Source of the DNA: Petasospora fabianii
Taxonomy: Eukaryota > Ascomycota > Saccharomycetes > Phaffomycetales > Wickerhamomycetaceae
DNA length: 64,000 bases
Assembly (NCBI GenBank): GCA_022641835.1
Contig: CP048716.1
Span: 806,001-870,000, forward strand
Reading direction: 5' to 3'
Shown here: positions 1-9,296 of the stretch, in pieces
Position numbering within the stretch: the stretch's first letter is position 1
How the letters are laid out: each line of letters opens with the position of its first letter
Position numbers and translations under genes: made by a program
The notes under the pieces: model-generated
Databases searched by the model: none
Told to the model about the DNA's origin: nothing
The model's input: only the letters and a program-made list of their open reading frames with translations

Positions 1-1299
1 CTTTGGTGGTGCGATACCGAGGAAGTCATTGATCATGAAATGGGCCTTAGACTTGAGGGTTTCAATGATGGATTTACCAGATGTGGATCCAACTGGAGCC
101 TTAATATCCTTTTCATCTGTCTTCTTAACCGTAGCTTTCTCCTTGATCTTGATAACTGCATCCTTAACAAAAGAAAGTGAATCAGCAATTGTCTCAAGGA
201 TATCTTCCTTAATGGTGATAGACTCCTTATTTGAGATATAATCCTGGTATGCACTAACTGCCTTCTTAACATTTGGATCATTGAAGTTTGGATTATAGTT
301 CTCACTCAAGTATTGTAGATATGACTCCAACTCTCCAAGTTTACTGTTAACACCACTAAACTTGTCAATTGCGGTCTTGATCTGACTGTTTATCCAATCA
401 TGACTCTCAGTCACGTCTTGTACTGTGCCTGAGAACTTATCAAACACTTCTCTTTGAACTTTATCAAAGTCAAATGCATTAGTGTAAGACCGTTTATGAA
501 TCTTCAAATGGTTTTCAAAGTCCTCAACGGTCTTCTTAACTGCTGCATCATTCAAGTTCTCATTAAATGTCTCCAAAAGTTCATCCAGGATACTCTTGAC
601 AGTTTGAAGATTCTTATTACCAAGGGTCATAGCATTGAAGTGATCATAAATCTTTGCTCTTGTCTCATCAGACTTTTGCTTCAATGCCGTTAACTCGGTA
701 CCAAAGGTCTTCTCCTGTTTCTCCTGGGCAATCTTTCTAAATCTTTCAAGCTCACGCTCATGGAATCCAAGAAGAGCCTCACTAACCTTCAACTCTTCTT
801 CAAGCTTGCCCCTAAGTCTTTTGGCAGCACGAAGGATCTTTTCCGTCTTATCAATGGCAATCTTTCTCTCTGCAGCATTCTGCTTTCTCTCAGCTTCTTC
901 TTGATCATGGATCTCCTGACACATGTTCTTACACTCTTTGACACCATACTCATCAGATCCATCACAACAAACGTCATAATCACAAACACCATCACCAACT
1001 AAAGATGAATCGATGAATTGACCTCTATGACCTTCATTATTACACCAAAACTTACCATTTGGACATGCTGATGAGCCCGGCTCATCAGATCCATCTGGAC
1101 AATCACAAAAATCATCATTGACTTGATTCCAATCGAGAATAATCTCTGGATTACCTAGACAAGCCCATTTACCCTGTTCATTAGGTACATACTTCTCCGC
1201 ATCTTGTGGGGAAACACCACGAGGAATGGCATTATCTCCCAAAGAGCAACGAGCCAATGCAGTGAGGATGGCAATAGCTCCGTAATATGTGAGATGCAT
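1..1299 (-). CDS. GTB1: Glucosidase II beta subunit, N-terminal 433 codons (runs off left edge)
   Basis: Non-catalytic subunit of ER glucosidase II, which trims glucose from N-glycans. The reading frame is open from ATG at 1299 to base 1, so 433 codons of the 5' part are present and the C-terminal MRH lectin domain lies outside the window. Visible: a signal peptide (MHLTYYGAIAILTALARCSLG), then two LDLa-like cysteine modules, the first with DDFCDCPDGSDEPGSSAC and the second with CDYDVCCDGSDE, as in the PRKCSH/Gtb1 N-domain. A long charged coiled-coil segment follows (from about residue 125). The order signal peptide, paired LDLa, coiled coil is diagnostic for this family. A Rap1-like box lies 111 bp upstream of the ATG. 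No in-frame stop was seen in the parts checked. Confidence 0.88.
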   Translation of the reverse strand, partial: MHLTYYGAIAILTALARCSLGDNAIPRGVSPQDAEKYVPNEQGKWACLGNPEIILDWNQVNDDFCDCPDGSDEPGSSACPNGKFWCNNEGHRGQFIDSSLVGDGVCDYDVCCDGSDEYGVKECKNMCQEIHDQEEAERKQNAAERKIAIDKTEKILRAAKRLRGKLEEELKVSEALLGFHERELERFRKIAQEKQEKTFGTELTALKQKSDETRAKIYDHFNAMTLGNKNLQTVKSILDELLETFNENLNDAAVKKTVEDFENHLKIHKRSYTNAFDFDKVQREVFDKFSGTVQDVTESHDWINSQIKTAIDKFSGVNSKLGELESYLQYLSENYNPNFNDPNVKKAVSAYQDYISNKESITIKEDILETIADSLSFVKDAVIKIKEKATVKKTDEKDIKAPVGSTSGKSIIETLKSKAHFMINDFLGIAPPK

Positions 1300-2385
1300 T
1301 ATCAATTGGCCTTGAAATTGGTAAGAGTATAGTCTCCTAGGGGTTTTAGGGTGTCAAAAGATAAAATGACGTTGGTTCAATTTGGCTTCGTTGGCCATTT
1401 TATCGGGGTGGTGTTCGGGTGTTTTTATTAGTTTTATATTGAAGAAATGTGTTTTACCGGATATTTAAAGGGTTTATTGGTTGGATTTCAGAAAGATATT
1501 ATCTTTGGGTATCAATTAACTCTTCTAGATATCATGTAATAGGAAGGTTAGAGATGTGGAGTCTATTGTTTTGAGTAGTAATGATAGGATATGATATGTA
1601 CTCTATGAGGTTAAATGATCTGCTTGTTTAGTTCTACTAATCAAATACACCACATTATCAATCTCTTAGTATACTATAGAAGAAGAGTTACACACTCATA
1701 GCTATCAAATGACCTAATTATCACCTTAATATGACATCATAATTCAAACTACAATAGTATATTTTATATATCCGAGGGTTACCTCTCATACAATCTATGG
1801 CTTCAGTCACGTGCATAAGACACCATAAAAGTGACCGGAACTTACTCTTTTAGGCTCTCTAAAATTTTCTCCTAAGCTTCAGAAAACAAAAACATCAATT
1901 TTAAAAAACTCCACGTCTCTCCATCACAGCGCTATATAACACATTTTAACGTCATATCTTCTTTTGCTAACTGTCTAATAAGGCATCAGTTCAGTATACA
2001 ATACCAATTATTGAGCTATATTTAACATTTAATAGCTCATTGAACTTAGCCGCCCGCTTCAAACCAGTAACCGCTGCATCCCACCACGTTGCTTGCACAT
2101 ATAAGGAGCCATCGCCAGCTTCTCTATTAACAACCATTCTATCGAGACGATACACAGGGCGGTTGGAACTATCGATTGCAAAATCACTTCTCACAGATCA
2201 ATATCATTTGATTTGACGCAATCACAATCTCTTCCAGGAACGATAACGAAGGTCATCTCAATGTGTGCCTGTCCCTAAGCATACATACTAAGAGAGACAT
2301 CTATACACTATTCAACCCACGATAAGGACTGAATTTTCATACAACAAGGGTACTGTAACCAAACACAGTTTCAAGGATTTACAAG
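1300..2385. other. Divergent intergenic region between GTB1 and IFH1
   Basis: This 1.1 kb holds the promoters of GTB1 (leftward) and IFH1 (rightward). I see a Rap1-like box at 1410-1422 and a perfect CACGTG E-box at 1808-1813 (Cbf1/Pho4-type site). A leftward frame at 1991-2194 has protein-like composition but no ATG at its upstream end and no recognised homologue, so it is not called. The rest is AT-rich without further features. Confidence 0.6.
1410..1422 (-). promoter_or_regulatory. Rap1-like box upstream of GTB1
   Basis: The minus strand reads ACACCCGAACACC, which resembles the yeast Rap1 consensus (ACACCCRYACAYM) apart from one position. It lies 111 bp upstream of the GTB1 ATG and points in the same direction as the gene. 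Identical or near-identical boxes occur upstream of NNF2-like, MGM1, SMD1 and LAS1. Factor identity is inferred, not shown. Confidence 0.55.
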
Positions 2386-2517
2386 GTAAGTGATAACTTT
2401 GACGATGGTTGTGGTCCGTATCGTTTTATTGTCTCACCAAGGCGATGATCTCATGCTACATCATCACCAACCGTCTCTTTCTGCAATAATAGCAATGGTT
2501 TTCTAACATATACCCAG
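2386..2517 (+). other. Probable intron in the IFH1 5' leader
   Basis: The segment starts GTAAGT and ends TTCTAACATATACCCAG, that is, a consensus donor, a CTAAC branch site and a CAG acceptor 10 bases later: 132 nt in all. It ends 29 nt before the IFH1 ATG. Reading back through exon 1 in the IFH1 frame meets a TAA before any ATG, so the intron appears to be in the untranslated leader rather than splitting the coding sequence. The signal strength matches the confirmed coding introns in this window. No transcript evidence is available. Confidence 0.6.
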
Positions 2518-2546
2518 GACACAGATTCAACTTTATCACAAACATA

Positions 2547-4667
2547 ATGGCGAAGAGCCCAAGAAAGAACATTGTGCCGAAGAGCATTAAGGCTTCAAAA
2601 GCCCCCGGGAAGACAATACTTCCAAAGAATAAATTTACCAAACAAAGACAACGACGTTTTTCACTTATTGATTCTGATTCTTCATCATCATTAAGTGAAT
2701 TCGAAAGTGAAGACGATGAAGATCATTCAAATCATAATCAAAGATCACAACAGAATCGATACGGTGGGAAATTTCAAGCATTGGAAAGTGATAGTGAAGA
2801 TCAAGATGATTCCTCTGATGATTCAAGTGATGATTCCTCTTCCGATACAAATGAGCAGCTTTGGAAGAATCATGGGAGTAAAGTTGTCAACACCTCGAGT
2901 GATGATGAAGATGATGATGATGATGACGATGATGATGATGACTCGAGCTCCTCCGAGGATGAGGATGTTGACTTTGTCAAGCTCACCGCTGAGAGAAAGG
3001 CCAAGCTTGGTGCCTATAGAAGTCAGTCTCCTTTCCAAACACCACCACCACAACAACAACAATCACAATCACAACAACAGAATGTGTCTTCTAAGAAGCA
3101 GAATAACAAGCATACACAAGGATCACATCTCAAGAATGAGGATATCAATTTTTCATTTGACTGGAGTAATAATGATCACCTCTTAGTGATGGGAGAAGAG
3201 GAAGAAGACGTTGGTGAAGAGTTAAGCGAAGTCATCTCACCTTTAAAGAAAGAGATCCCAATCACTGGTGAACCATTTGGTCTCGTTGCCATTGAGGATT
3301 CTGAATCCGATGGTGATATCGATAAGGATGAACTCTTGCGTACATTAGAACAAGAAAGTGATGGTATCGATGCTGGTATCGATACCGGTGATGATGAATT
3401 TAATTTGCTCCAAGAAGAAGCTGATAACATTGCTCAAGATTATAGCACTGGTGCTCTTGATTTTAGTTCAAATACCACTCCAAGAAACTCCGTTGTTGAA
3501 GAGATGATCCGAAAGCATAAGGCTGAAGTTAATCCTGATTCTGAAGTGTTACAATATGTTTCTGATAACGATTATGATGATGACTATGACGACGAATATG
3601 ATGATGACGAGGAGGATTATGGTGTTGATGATTACATCATTCCCTTCTTTGACGATTCGGAGTTTAAACAGAAGCTTTTATACACTTCAGAAGGTGCCAT
3701 CAACAATGAAACACACAAACGCAGAGATATCGATAGCGATGATGATTCATATTTGTGGGACTATTTCTTTAGTGATGGTGAAGGTGGAGATGATGATGAT
3801 GACGATGGTGATGATGATGAAAGTTCCAAGACCGCTGATGGTCATCAGGAGAACTACAGTGATGATGAAGCCACCGATGAAGATACAACATTACCACCCC
3901 CATCAACAAGACGTAAAGTTGGTGCTAAGGCACAGGAACTACTTTCATCTTCATCCATCATTGCTAGACCACCACAACTTGGTACTTGGTCTACAGACTC
4001 CAAACCATTTGGTATTATTGATGGTCTCTCAACACGCTCCCTCTTACACACACCAACGAAGCAGAATGGGAATTCATCTGCCCAAGGTTCTAAGAACCCA
4101 TCTACTCCAATCGCCAATGGTTCTAATGGTACCAGCAACTCGCTTGCCTCTGCTAGTAACGGCAATGGTAACAACAACAACATTGAAGAATTTACACTCG
4201 ACGAGTTGCTTAACATGTCGGAACTTGAAGATTCTGAAGGTGACGGTATGGATCACGCTGCTTGGCTTGAGGCCACCTCATCTACGAGGAAAGTACCACT
4301 CTCTGCTTTTAGAAATAAAGGTGTCATGACTAATGACACTGCAGCACATGTTAATGCTACACGCAGGTTCAGTTCATCACATCCTGTTTCCGGTTCTAAG
4401 ATGAAGTCAAATAAGAAGAAACAGGGAAGATTGATGGATGTCGGCACATTGACCCCCGTCCGTGCTATTTCGAAGAATGGTAAGATGAAAAGACGTGGTT
4501 CGATTAAGAGATCTAATAGTGCTAGAAGACAGAGTGTTGCTGAAGCTGCTGTTGAAGGATTAAGAGTCACTAAAGGTGGATTGTTCTCAGAGGATACATT
4601 GACTAATGTCGAGGAGTACTTGACTGGTCTTGGAGGTGAAGCGGAGTTGAGCATTTTGTTGCAGTGA
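2547..4667 (+). CDS. IFH1: IFH1-like co-activator of ribosomal protein genes
   Basis: 706 aa, strongly acidic, with several Asp/Glu/Ser runs (for example around residues 120-140). The recognisable parts are a short YLWDYFF motif followed by an acidic stretch (about 390-410), the segment LDELLNMSELED with a following VPLSAFRNKG (about 550-592), and a basic tail ending in EGLRVTKGGLFSEDTLTNVE. From memory these match the Ifh1/Crf1 family, whose members bind the forkhead factor Fhl1 and switch on ribosomal-protein genes under TOR control. The first ATG is used; a predicted intron lies in the 5' leader. It ends in two consecutive stops (TGA TGA). The acidic tracts are coded by GAT/GAA microsatellites and could vary between strains. 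Function rests on family resemblance. Confidence 0.7.
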   Translation: MAKSPRKNIVPKSIKASKAPGKTILPKNKFTKQRQRRFSLIDSDSSSSLSEFESEDDEDHSNHNQRSQQNRYGGKFQALESDSEDQDDSSDDSSDDSSSDTNEQLWKNHGSKVVNTSSDDEDDDDDDDDDDDSSSSEDEDVDFVKLTAERKAKLGAYRSQSPFQTPPPQQQQSQSQQQNVSSKKQNNKHTQGSHLKNEDINFSFDWSNNDHLLVMGEEEEDVGEELSEVISPLKKEIPITGEPFGLVAIEDSESDGDIDKDELLRTLEQESDGIDAGIDTGDDEFNLLQEEADNIAQDYSTGALDFSSNTTPRNSVVEEMIRKHKAEVNPDSEVLQYVSDNDYDDDYDDEYDDDEEDYGVDDYIIPFFDDSEFKQKLLYTSEGAINNETHKRRDIDSDDDSYLWDYFFSDGEGGDDDDDDGDDDESSKTADGHQENYSDDEATDEDTTLPPPSTRRKVGAKAQELLSSSSIIARPPQLGTWSTDSKPFGIIDGLSTRSLLHTPTKQNGNSSAQGSKNPSTPIANGSNGTSNSLASASNGNGNNNNIEEFTLDELLNMSELEDSEGDGMDHAAWLEATSSTRKVPLSAFRNKGVMTNDTAAHVNATRRFSSSHPVSGSKMKSNKKKQGRLMDVGTLTPVRAISKNGKMKRRGSIKRSNSARRQSVAEAAVEGLRVTKGGLFSEDTLTNVEEYLTGLGGEAELSILLQ

Positions 4668-4843
4668 TGACTACAAGACGTTGACGATTATGTTTCTGTT
4701 TTCTATGTGCTTTTTTTTATCGGGTTTGCTATCAGTACTATGTTTTTAGAAGGAAAGACAATGGAATAACAAGATACCTATATCGTTTTGTAGCACCGTG
4801 GTCTCATGGTAAACTACGGAATGAGTATACATAAGTTAAAGCC

Positions 4844-4950
4844 ATTTCCCCTTTTGGAAATCGCAAATCCATGAATTTCCCGAATAGGCCGAAGCTGATG
4901 CGCTCGTCGCCAAAATAAGGTTTCGTAACAACTTTATCCCAAATAGGAAA
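4844..4950. promoter_or_regulatory. Cluster of three CArG (Mcm1-type) boxes
   Basis: Three near-palindromic boxes lie in 107 bp: TTTCCCCTTTTGGAAA (4846-4861 region), TTTCCCGAATAGGCC (4876-4890) and TATCCCAAATAGGAAA (4935-4950). The yeast MADS-box factor Mcm1 binds TTWCC-N6-GGAAA sites. The interval lies between the 3' ends of IFH1 and the small gene at 5120, so it is not a promoter of either. A cryptic transcript, a replication origin (Mcm1 binds some yeast origins) or chance are alternatives. Confidence 0.45.
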
Positions 4951-5119
4951 GCATGGAGATTTGGACAACGGAAATTTATCTACAATTGTAACAAGTTGTT
5001 TAAAAAAACAGAGTTGTGTATAATGTGAGCACTGCCCCCTTTGGAGGCGCACTGCCAAGTGGCAGGGTTAGCGAGAAGTAAACAAGTTCATAACGTCCAA
5101 TTTTAAAATGTCATGTATC

Positions 5120-5320
5120 TTACAAGCCGAGGGCAAGGACAATTGGAGAGAGCATGAGGGCACCCATGAAAGTACTAGACTTCCAGCTCAAGTCAAGAGC
5201 AGCACCAGCATTGCTGGAGGAAGCAGCGGAAGAAGAGGAAGAGTTGGAGGAGTTGGCTGAGGCAGCGAAGACAACAGCGTTGGTTGGGACGAGAGAGAGG
5301 GTGGAGACAGCAGAAGACAT
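5120..5320 (-). CDS. Small Ser/Ala-rich putative GPI-anchored surface protein (66 aa)
   Basis: 66 aa, no known orthologue recognised. The middle is almost pure Ser/Ala/Asn, and the C-terminus has an NAGAA stretch, a short spacer and a hydrophobic tail (MGALMLSPIVLALGL), the layout of a GPI-anchor signal. The N-terminus is mildly hydrophobic (VPTNAVVFAASA) but only a weak signal peptide. Codon choice (TCT, GCT, GTC, ACC, AAC) is strongly biased and the leader before the ATG is A-rich (AAAACACATATACATACACA), both typical of highly expressed yeast genes. S. cerevisiae has analogous tiny Ser-rich wall proteins. A tail-anchored membrane protein is the alternative. Confidence 0.55.
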   Translation of the reverse strand: MSSAVSTLSLVPTNAVVFAASANSSNSSSSSAASSSNAGAALDLSWKSSTFMGALMLSPIVLALGL

Positions 5321-5956
5321 TGTGTATGTATATGTGTTTTGATTTGTTTTGTGAACGAGTGAAGTGTTGAAGAAGAGGTCAGAAGAGTTTTCAGGGAAGA
5401 AGAAAAGACGAGTAACTGGGGGGACTTTGCCCGTTTTAAATGGTTATGAGGCGACTCCTGTGGCCGGGGCTGATTGAAAGGCTCGAGAGATGCACGCTCG
5501 GGCATGCGCACCCAAATATAGACATTAAACACGCGTGCGCGTCACTGATCACCCGTCAATTTCCCGTGTTTTGTGGTCCTGGCAGGAGGTTTTCAGGGGC
5601 AAACTTGGAACAATATCCTGTGTTTACATTTCCTAAATTATGGCCCACTGTGGCTTGGCATGGGGGCCAGCGCAGGTAGACATTGGGTACTGGGTTTAGT
5701 CCCTGTAAACAATAGACAGCCTACCAACCTACCAGCCCACCAACCACCAACCCAAACAACAGATAAACCCTTGTTTCTCTAAATCTTACCGACGCGTCAT
5801 TAGGCGGGTTTTTATTGGAAACCCATGTAGCTTGTGGCTAGAGCCGCCCATAGCCCTAATGGCTCCTGTCCAATCAGCGCATCGGTTAAATTTTTTTAAA
5901 GTTATAAAAATATTCTCCTAATAGCGCGCGAGCGCCACAAACTAAATGTTAACTCT
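5321..5956. other. Intergenic region: promoter of the small gene, tRNA 5' flank
   Basis: GC-richer than its surroundings. It contains two ACGCGT (MBF-type) cores, one in the segment ACACGCGTGCGCGTCAC near 5530 and one near 5790, a GTAAACAA forkhead-type site near 5706, a CCAACC/CACC-rich stretch (about 5719-5760) and a CCAAT box near 5870. No coding sequence was recognised; a rightward frame at 5440-5679 has no codon bias or homology. Confidence 0.5.
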
Positions 5957-6039
5957 GGGAGAGTGGCCGAGTGGTTAAGGCGCCCGCTTCAGGTGCTGGT
6001 ATCTTCTAAGATGCGCGAGTTCGAACCTCGTCTCTTCCA
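5957..6039 (+). tRNA. tRNA-Leu (anticodon CAG), intronless
   Basis: 83 nt. The acceptor stem GGGAGAG pairs fully with CTCTTCC (one G-T), followed by discriminator A73. The D-arm is GCCGAGTGGTTAAGGC-like, the anticodon loop TTCAGGT gives CAG at 5990-5992 with U33 and G37, a long variable arm forms ATCTT/AAGAT, and the T-arm is GCGAG-TTCGAAC-CTCGT. There is one C-U mismatch in the anticodon stem. A73 and the Leu(UAG)-like body point to leucine; serine tRNAs that read CUG in CUG-Ser yeasts carry G73 and usually G33. A T-run follows directly (RNA polymerase III terminator). Confidence 0.93.
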
Positions 6040-6286
6040 TTAATTTTTTGAATTTATTGTTACTGCTGTGTTGTTGTATTTTTTTTTTTTTGACTTTATT
6101 GTTACCTCTATTTAAGGAAGTATTCAATTGTTCTGGTATTTATCAGACATCTTGTTAAATGTTCTAGCTCTGCTTTTCTCTGCATGATCTTAGATGGACG
6201 CGCTCTCTACACTCATTAAACTACAATACAACATAACATTTCTAAGATCATTCATTAACCTAATCGTAAGAAAAGGTTCAATCCTC

Positions 6287-6652
6287 TTATGATTGAACCA
6301 GGGCATATGCAAGAGTCCATGCTGTCAAATACGCCGTTAATGATCTTGCAAAATTGTCAAGATAGATACTCTTGATGGGCGTGACATAGTAATCTCCTGG
6401 TTTACCTAAACAATAACTTAAAATGAACAATGTGCTTACGAGTAAGTTCGTTCCAAGGAAGAAAATGAACCCATTCGTCGATTCGAGTTGGAGAATACCA
6501 GCTGATGTGCCAAAGATGAGTGATGTTACGTCGTTGATGTATTGAAGTGTCTAAGTTCATGTGTTAGCCTTAACGTCTTAGAAGAAACAAAACAAACAAC
6601 CTACCTTTTTGTTAGATTCGATGGCGAATCCATACTTCACTTCTTCCTCCAT
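6287..6652 (-). CDS. EMC6: ER membrane protein complex subunit 6 (two exons)
   Basis: Exons 6605-6652 and 6287-6550, with a 54-nt intron (6551-6604; donor GTAGGT, branch GGCTAAC, acceptor CTTAG). The spliced product is 103 aa, close to the usual ~108. It reads MEEEVKYGFAIESNKK, then TLQYINDVTSLIFGTSAGIL, then an FIFF segment, matching the EMC6 pattern (L-x-Y...S...G..AGILGL...GFIFY) and ending WTLAYALVQS like human WTFLYGMVHVY. EMC6 is a core multi-pass subunit of the ER insertase EMC for tail-anchored and polytopic proteins. The exon join was made by frame and homology; no single open frame covers it. The third codon phase is preserved (phase 0). Confidence 0.9.
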
Positions 6653-7106
6653 AACAACTATAATTGATGCCTTTGCAAACAGTAACGTACCGCTCTTATC
6701 TCTTCAACTTGAGACAATCCTGCAAAGGTTGAGTTTCTCAACTCGCGCCTCGTCGTTACTCCTCTGCTCCAGTCGCGGAGAAAGACTATATACAACAGTC
6801 TTGACATCACTAAGCCTTGTCTAGGGTGTTTTAGTTTAACAATGTTGTTAGTATTCACTCTACAAGTAACTCTCATATTCACTCCCCTTAAAATATATCA
6901 TTAATGGAACCGTAAACAGCACAATCTTGCAGGTGAACCCCCACCTTCAAATGGGGGAACTCCATACACCCGGACACCTTCCTACAACTTGCGGATCTTC
7001 ACAGTCAAAGACCGTTGCCAAACAATACATCAACTAAACCATAGCGCTTGGTAATAGCACCACCACCGATTTACCACTGAAAAACGAATAGACAGACACT
7101 TCCAAG
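6653..7106. other. Divergent promoter interval EMC6 / NNF2-like
   Basis: 454 bp. It contains a Rap1-like box at 6966-6978 in the orientation of the rightward gene. Open frames here are short and have no bias or homology. Nothing else was recognised. Confidence 0.5.
6966..6978 (+). promoter_or_regulatory. Rap1-like box upstream of the NNF2-like gene
   Basis: ACACCCGGACACC, 129 bp upstream of the ATG at 7107 and in gene orientation. It is the G variant of the recurrent 13-mer found upstream of GTB1, MGM1, SMD1 and LAS1. Confidence 0.5.
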
Positions 7107-9296
7107 ATGGAGCCGCGGACGGTTCTTCCCCAGGCATCGTTTCGGGACTCCCTTGCCGTCCTGGCGCTTCTTTTGTCTCTGGCGCCGGCACTCAGTGCTC
7201 TAGCGCTGGGCGTCTACCTCTTCTTCGTATCGATGGGAAACCACTACATCACCAGTGTGCTCTCGCGGTTGTTGAGAGGATACACCGTTGTTGATGAGCG
7301 GTCTCTTGTGACAACGAGAGATCAGGAGAAGCATGGAAGAGATGACAAGAAGGACAAAGAAAAGGAAAAGGATGACAAGGACAAAGACAAAGACAAAGAC
7401 AAAGACAACGAACCTTCAACATCATCACTGCTCATACTCATTGCTCTCTTTGACATATGCGTCTGTGCAGCACTTCATTTCACAGGTCCATGGATCACAC
7501 GAGGTGTCTTTGTTCTTGCAAAAGCCTTGTTAGCGGCCTCTATCACGGGAGAACGTATGCTTAATGCACTGCTCGCTGTAACCATCGTTGCATTAACAGA
7601 GTTCCTCTTTAGTGCATTTGTGGAGTACATTGACATACGGCTTGGCGTACGAATCAGCCAAAACACACAACTTTTCCCACACATGCTACCGCATAGTAGC
7701 TTCAATCATAACTTTGACCAATACTACAGTTTTGGCTTTGACCAACTCTCAAGAATTATCAATTGGGCAAACCTTTTGCTCGCTGTTCATGTTGTCTTGG
7801 TCGCATTTGCATCTGTTTTCCGTACAAATTTCCTTTCTAAATCACTTAACTCACTTACATCAAATAATGACATTGTCCCAACTTTTAACCATCTTCGAGT
7901 CAAAGATCATACACAATCAGAGACACGAGTCGCCAAAGTTGAACTCTCACAAGAAGAGGCAAATACAAAGCTTGACTTAGGTTACGACGCCCACCCAAAT
8001 GACCTCAATAGCGCAGATCTGTCTAAACATATCGTGGAATCAGACAACAGCTTACATGCGGTGTCATCTAGCAATGTTGTCTCTGAAAACTTTGAGGTGT
8101 TTTGTGCTGCTCCATCAAAGACCAAACAACGCCAACCACTATGGTCCCTATTTGCTGCCTTTAGAGCTATGGGTGCCCGTGCTGATATCTTCTCGGGTGA
8201 ACACTCCACTGATGATGAAACAACGGCATTGGTTCTATCTGATTATGCCAAACCTTATGATGACTTCCTTCTTTCCAACTATGAGGCAACTGGTATCTTG
8301 GAGGATCCTATCCGGATCTTTATCGACTACATTGGTGAAACACTGGTGAGTTTCCAATTGCAAAATTGTAAAGAGGGTACCGTGATGATCAGAGTCAACC
8401 ATGTTGTTTGGCTTCAAGTGTCTACTGGTACTTATGGTGGTGATACATTCTTCATCGTTGGTGGTCTTACGCCTCTATCGCAGTATGATATTCAATTTTT
8501 GATCGAACGTGAAGACGCTGAAGGTAATAAGCATCAACACATCCTGGATGACTTAATTGTCAGTACTGTTGATAATAAGGGCGCCACCGTGCCAGCTTCA
8601 CCTAATACGGGTCCTAATAGGGAGGTTTCTAGTCCATTGGTCACACTCCAGGAGAGTTTGATAACAACAATCGATAACCTGGTTAAAGAGAGACTTAAGC
8701 TTAAGAAGCAAAGAAAGGAGATGGTTAGGAAGCATGGCAGTATGAAGAGTGAGATTGAATTACTCAAAAGCAAGATTGCCAGCTCTGATAGAAACGATGA
8801 AAAGAACTACAAAAAGGTTCTTTCTCTTAGAGTCTCTTTACAACAAGCTGAAGATGATGTCGCACGTGTCGAACAGGAAAGTGCTGAATTGGATTCACAT
8901 TTGAATGAACTCTCTGAGGTCCACTTGGTTGAGAAACGTCGCTTTGATCAGTTTGCCAGAAGTCATCAACAGGATAAGAATGATTATCTTTCAAGAATCG
9001 AGTCGAAGAGAACAAAACTCTCTGATCTTAATGTCGAACTTGATAGTCTTCAATCTAAGATTGAGAAGCTAACAACCAAGCAGGCAAAATTAAAAAGTGA
9101 TATCGATAAGGTTTCTAAGGATATTGAAACTCTCTTGAAAGCGAACTTAGACGCAAGACTCAAGGCTAGAGAAGAAAGAGCTGGAAAGAGAGAAGGACTA
9201 CTTAGGGAGTTTGTTGCTGAGATTCACCGCTTGGAAACTGAGGTTGTTCGTATGGCACGCGAGAATGAGAGTTTGAAAGGCGCTAGATCTTCGTAA
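7107..9296 (+). CDS. NNF2/AcrB-like multi-pass membrane coiled-coil protein
   Basis: 729 aa. The N-terminal third has hydrophobic segments near residues 14-42, 107-125, 130-170 and 215-240, the first two separated by a lysine/aspartate-rich KDKDKD linker (about 75-100). The middle (about 415-495) looks like a small beta-sandwich/fibronectin-like domain, including IRIFIDYIGETLVSFQL and GLTPLSQYDIQFLIE. The last 200 residues are a long coiled coil (KERLKLKKQRKEMVRK onward). This architecture fits the fungal AcrB / yeast Nnf2 family, ER or endomembrane proteins of uncertain role. The assignment is by architecture and remembered resemblance, not alignment. The start is the first ATG. Confidence 0.5.
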   Translation: MEPRTVLPQASFRDSLAVLALLLSLAPALSALALGVYLFFVSMGNHYITSVLSRLLRGYTVVDERSLVTTRDQEKHGRDDKKDKEKEKDDKDKDKDKDKDNEPSTSSLLILIALFDICVCAALHFTGPWITRGVFVLAKALLAASITGERMLNALLAVTIVALTEFLFSAFVEYIDIRLGVRISQNTQLFPHMLPHSSFNHNFDQYYSFGFDQLSRIINWANLLLAVHVVLVAFASVFRTNFLSKSLNSLTSNNDIVPTFNHLRVKDHTQSETRVAKVELSQEEANTKLDLGYDAHPNDLNSADLSKHIVESDNSLHAVSSSNVVSENFEVFCAAPSKTKQRQPLWSLFAAFRAMGARADIFSGEHSTDDETTALVLSDYAKPYDDFLLSNYEATGILEDPIRIFIDYIGETLVSFQLQNCKEGTVMIRVNHVVWLQVSTGTYGGDTFFIVGGLTPLSQYDIQFLIEREDAEGNKHQHILDDLIVSTVDNKGATVPASPNTGPNREVSSPLVTLQESLITTIDNLVKERLKLKKQRKEMVRKHGSMKSEIELLKSKIASSDRNDEKNYKKVLSLRVSLQQAEDDVARVEQESAELDSHLNELSEVHLVEKRRFDQFARSHQQDKNDYLSRIESKRTKLSDLNVELDSLQSKIEKLTTKQAKLKSDIDKVSKDIETLLKANLDARLKAREERAGKREGLLREFVAEIHRLETEVVRMARENESLKGARSS

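Noticed and set aside
1991-2194. Leftward 67-codon frame with protein-like composition
   Set aside because: It begins at GTG with no usable ATG upstream, no matching exon with a good donor was found, and I recognise no homologue.
4804-5058. Leftward 84-codon frame in the IFH1 3' gap
   Set aside because: Starts with TTG; the codons coincide with the CArG palindromes, and there is no homology.
5440-5679. Rightward 79-codon frame
   Set aside because: GC-rich promoter-type DNA, no codon bias, no homologue.
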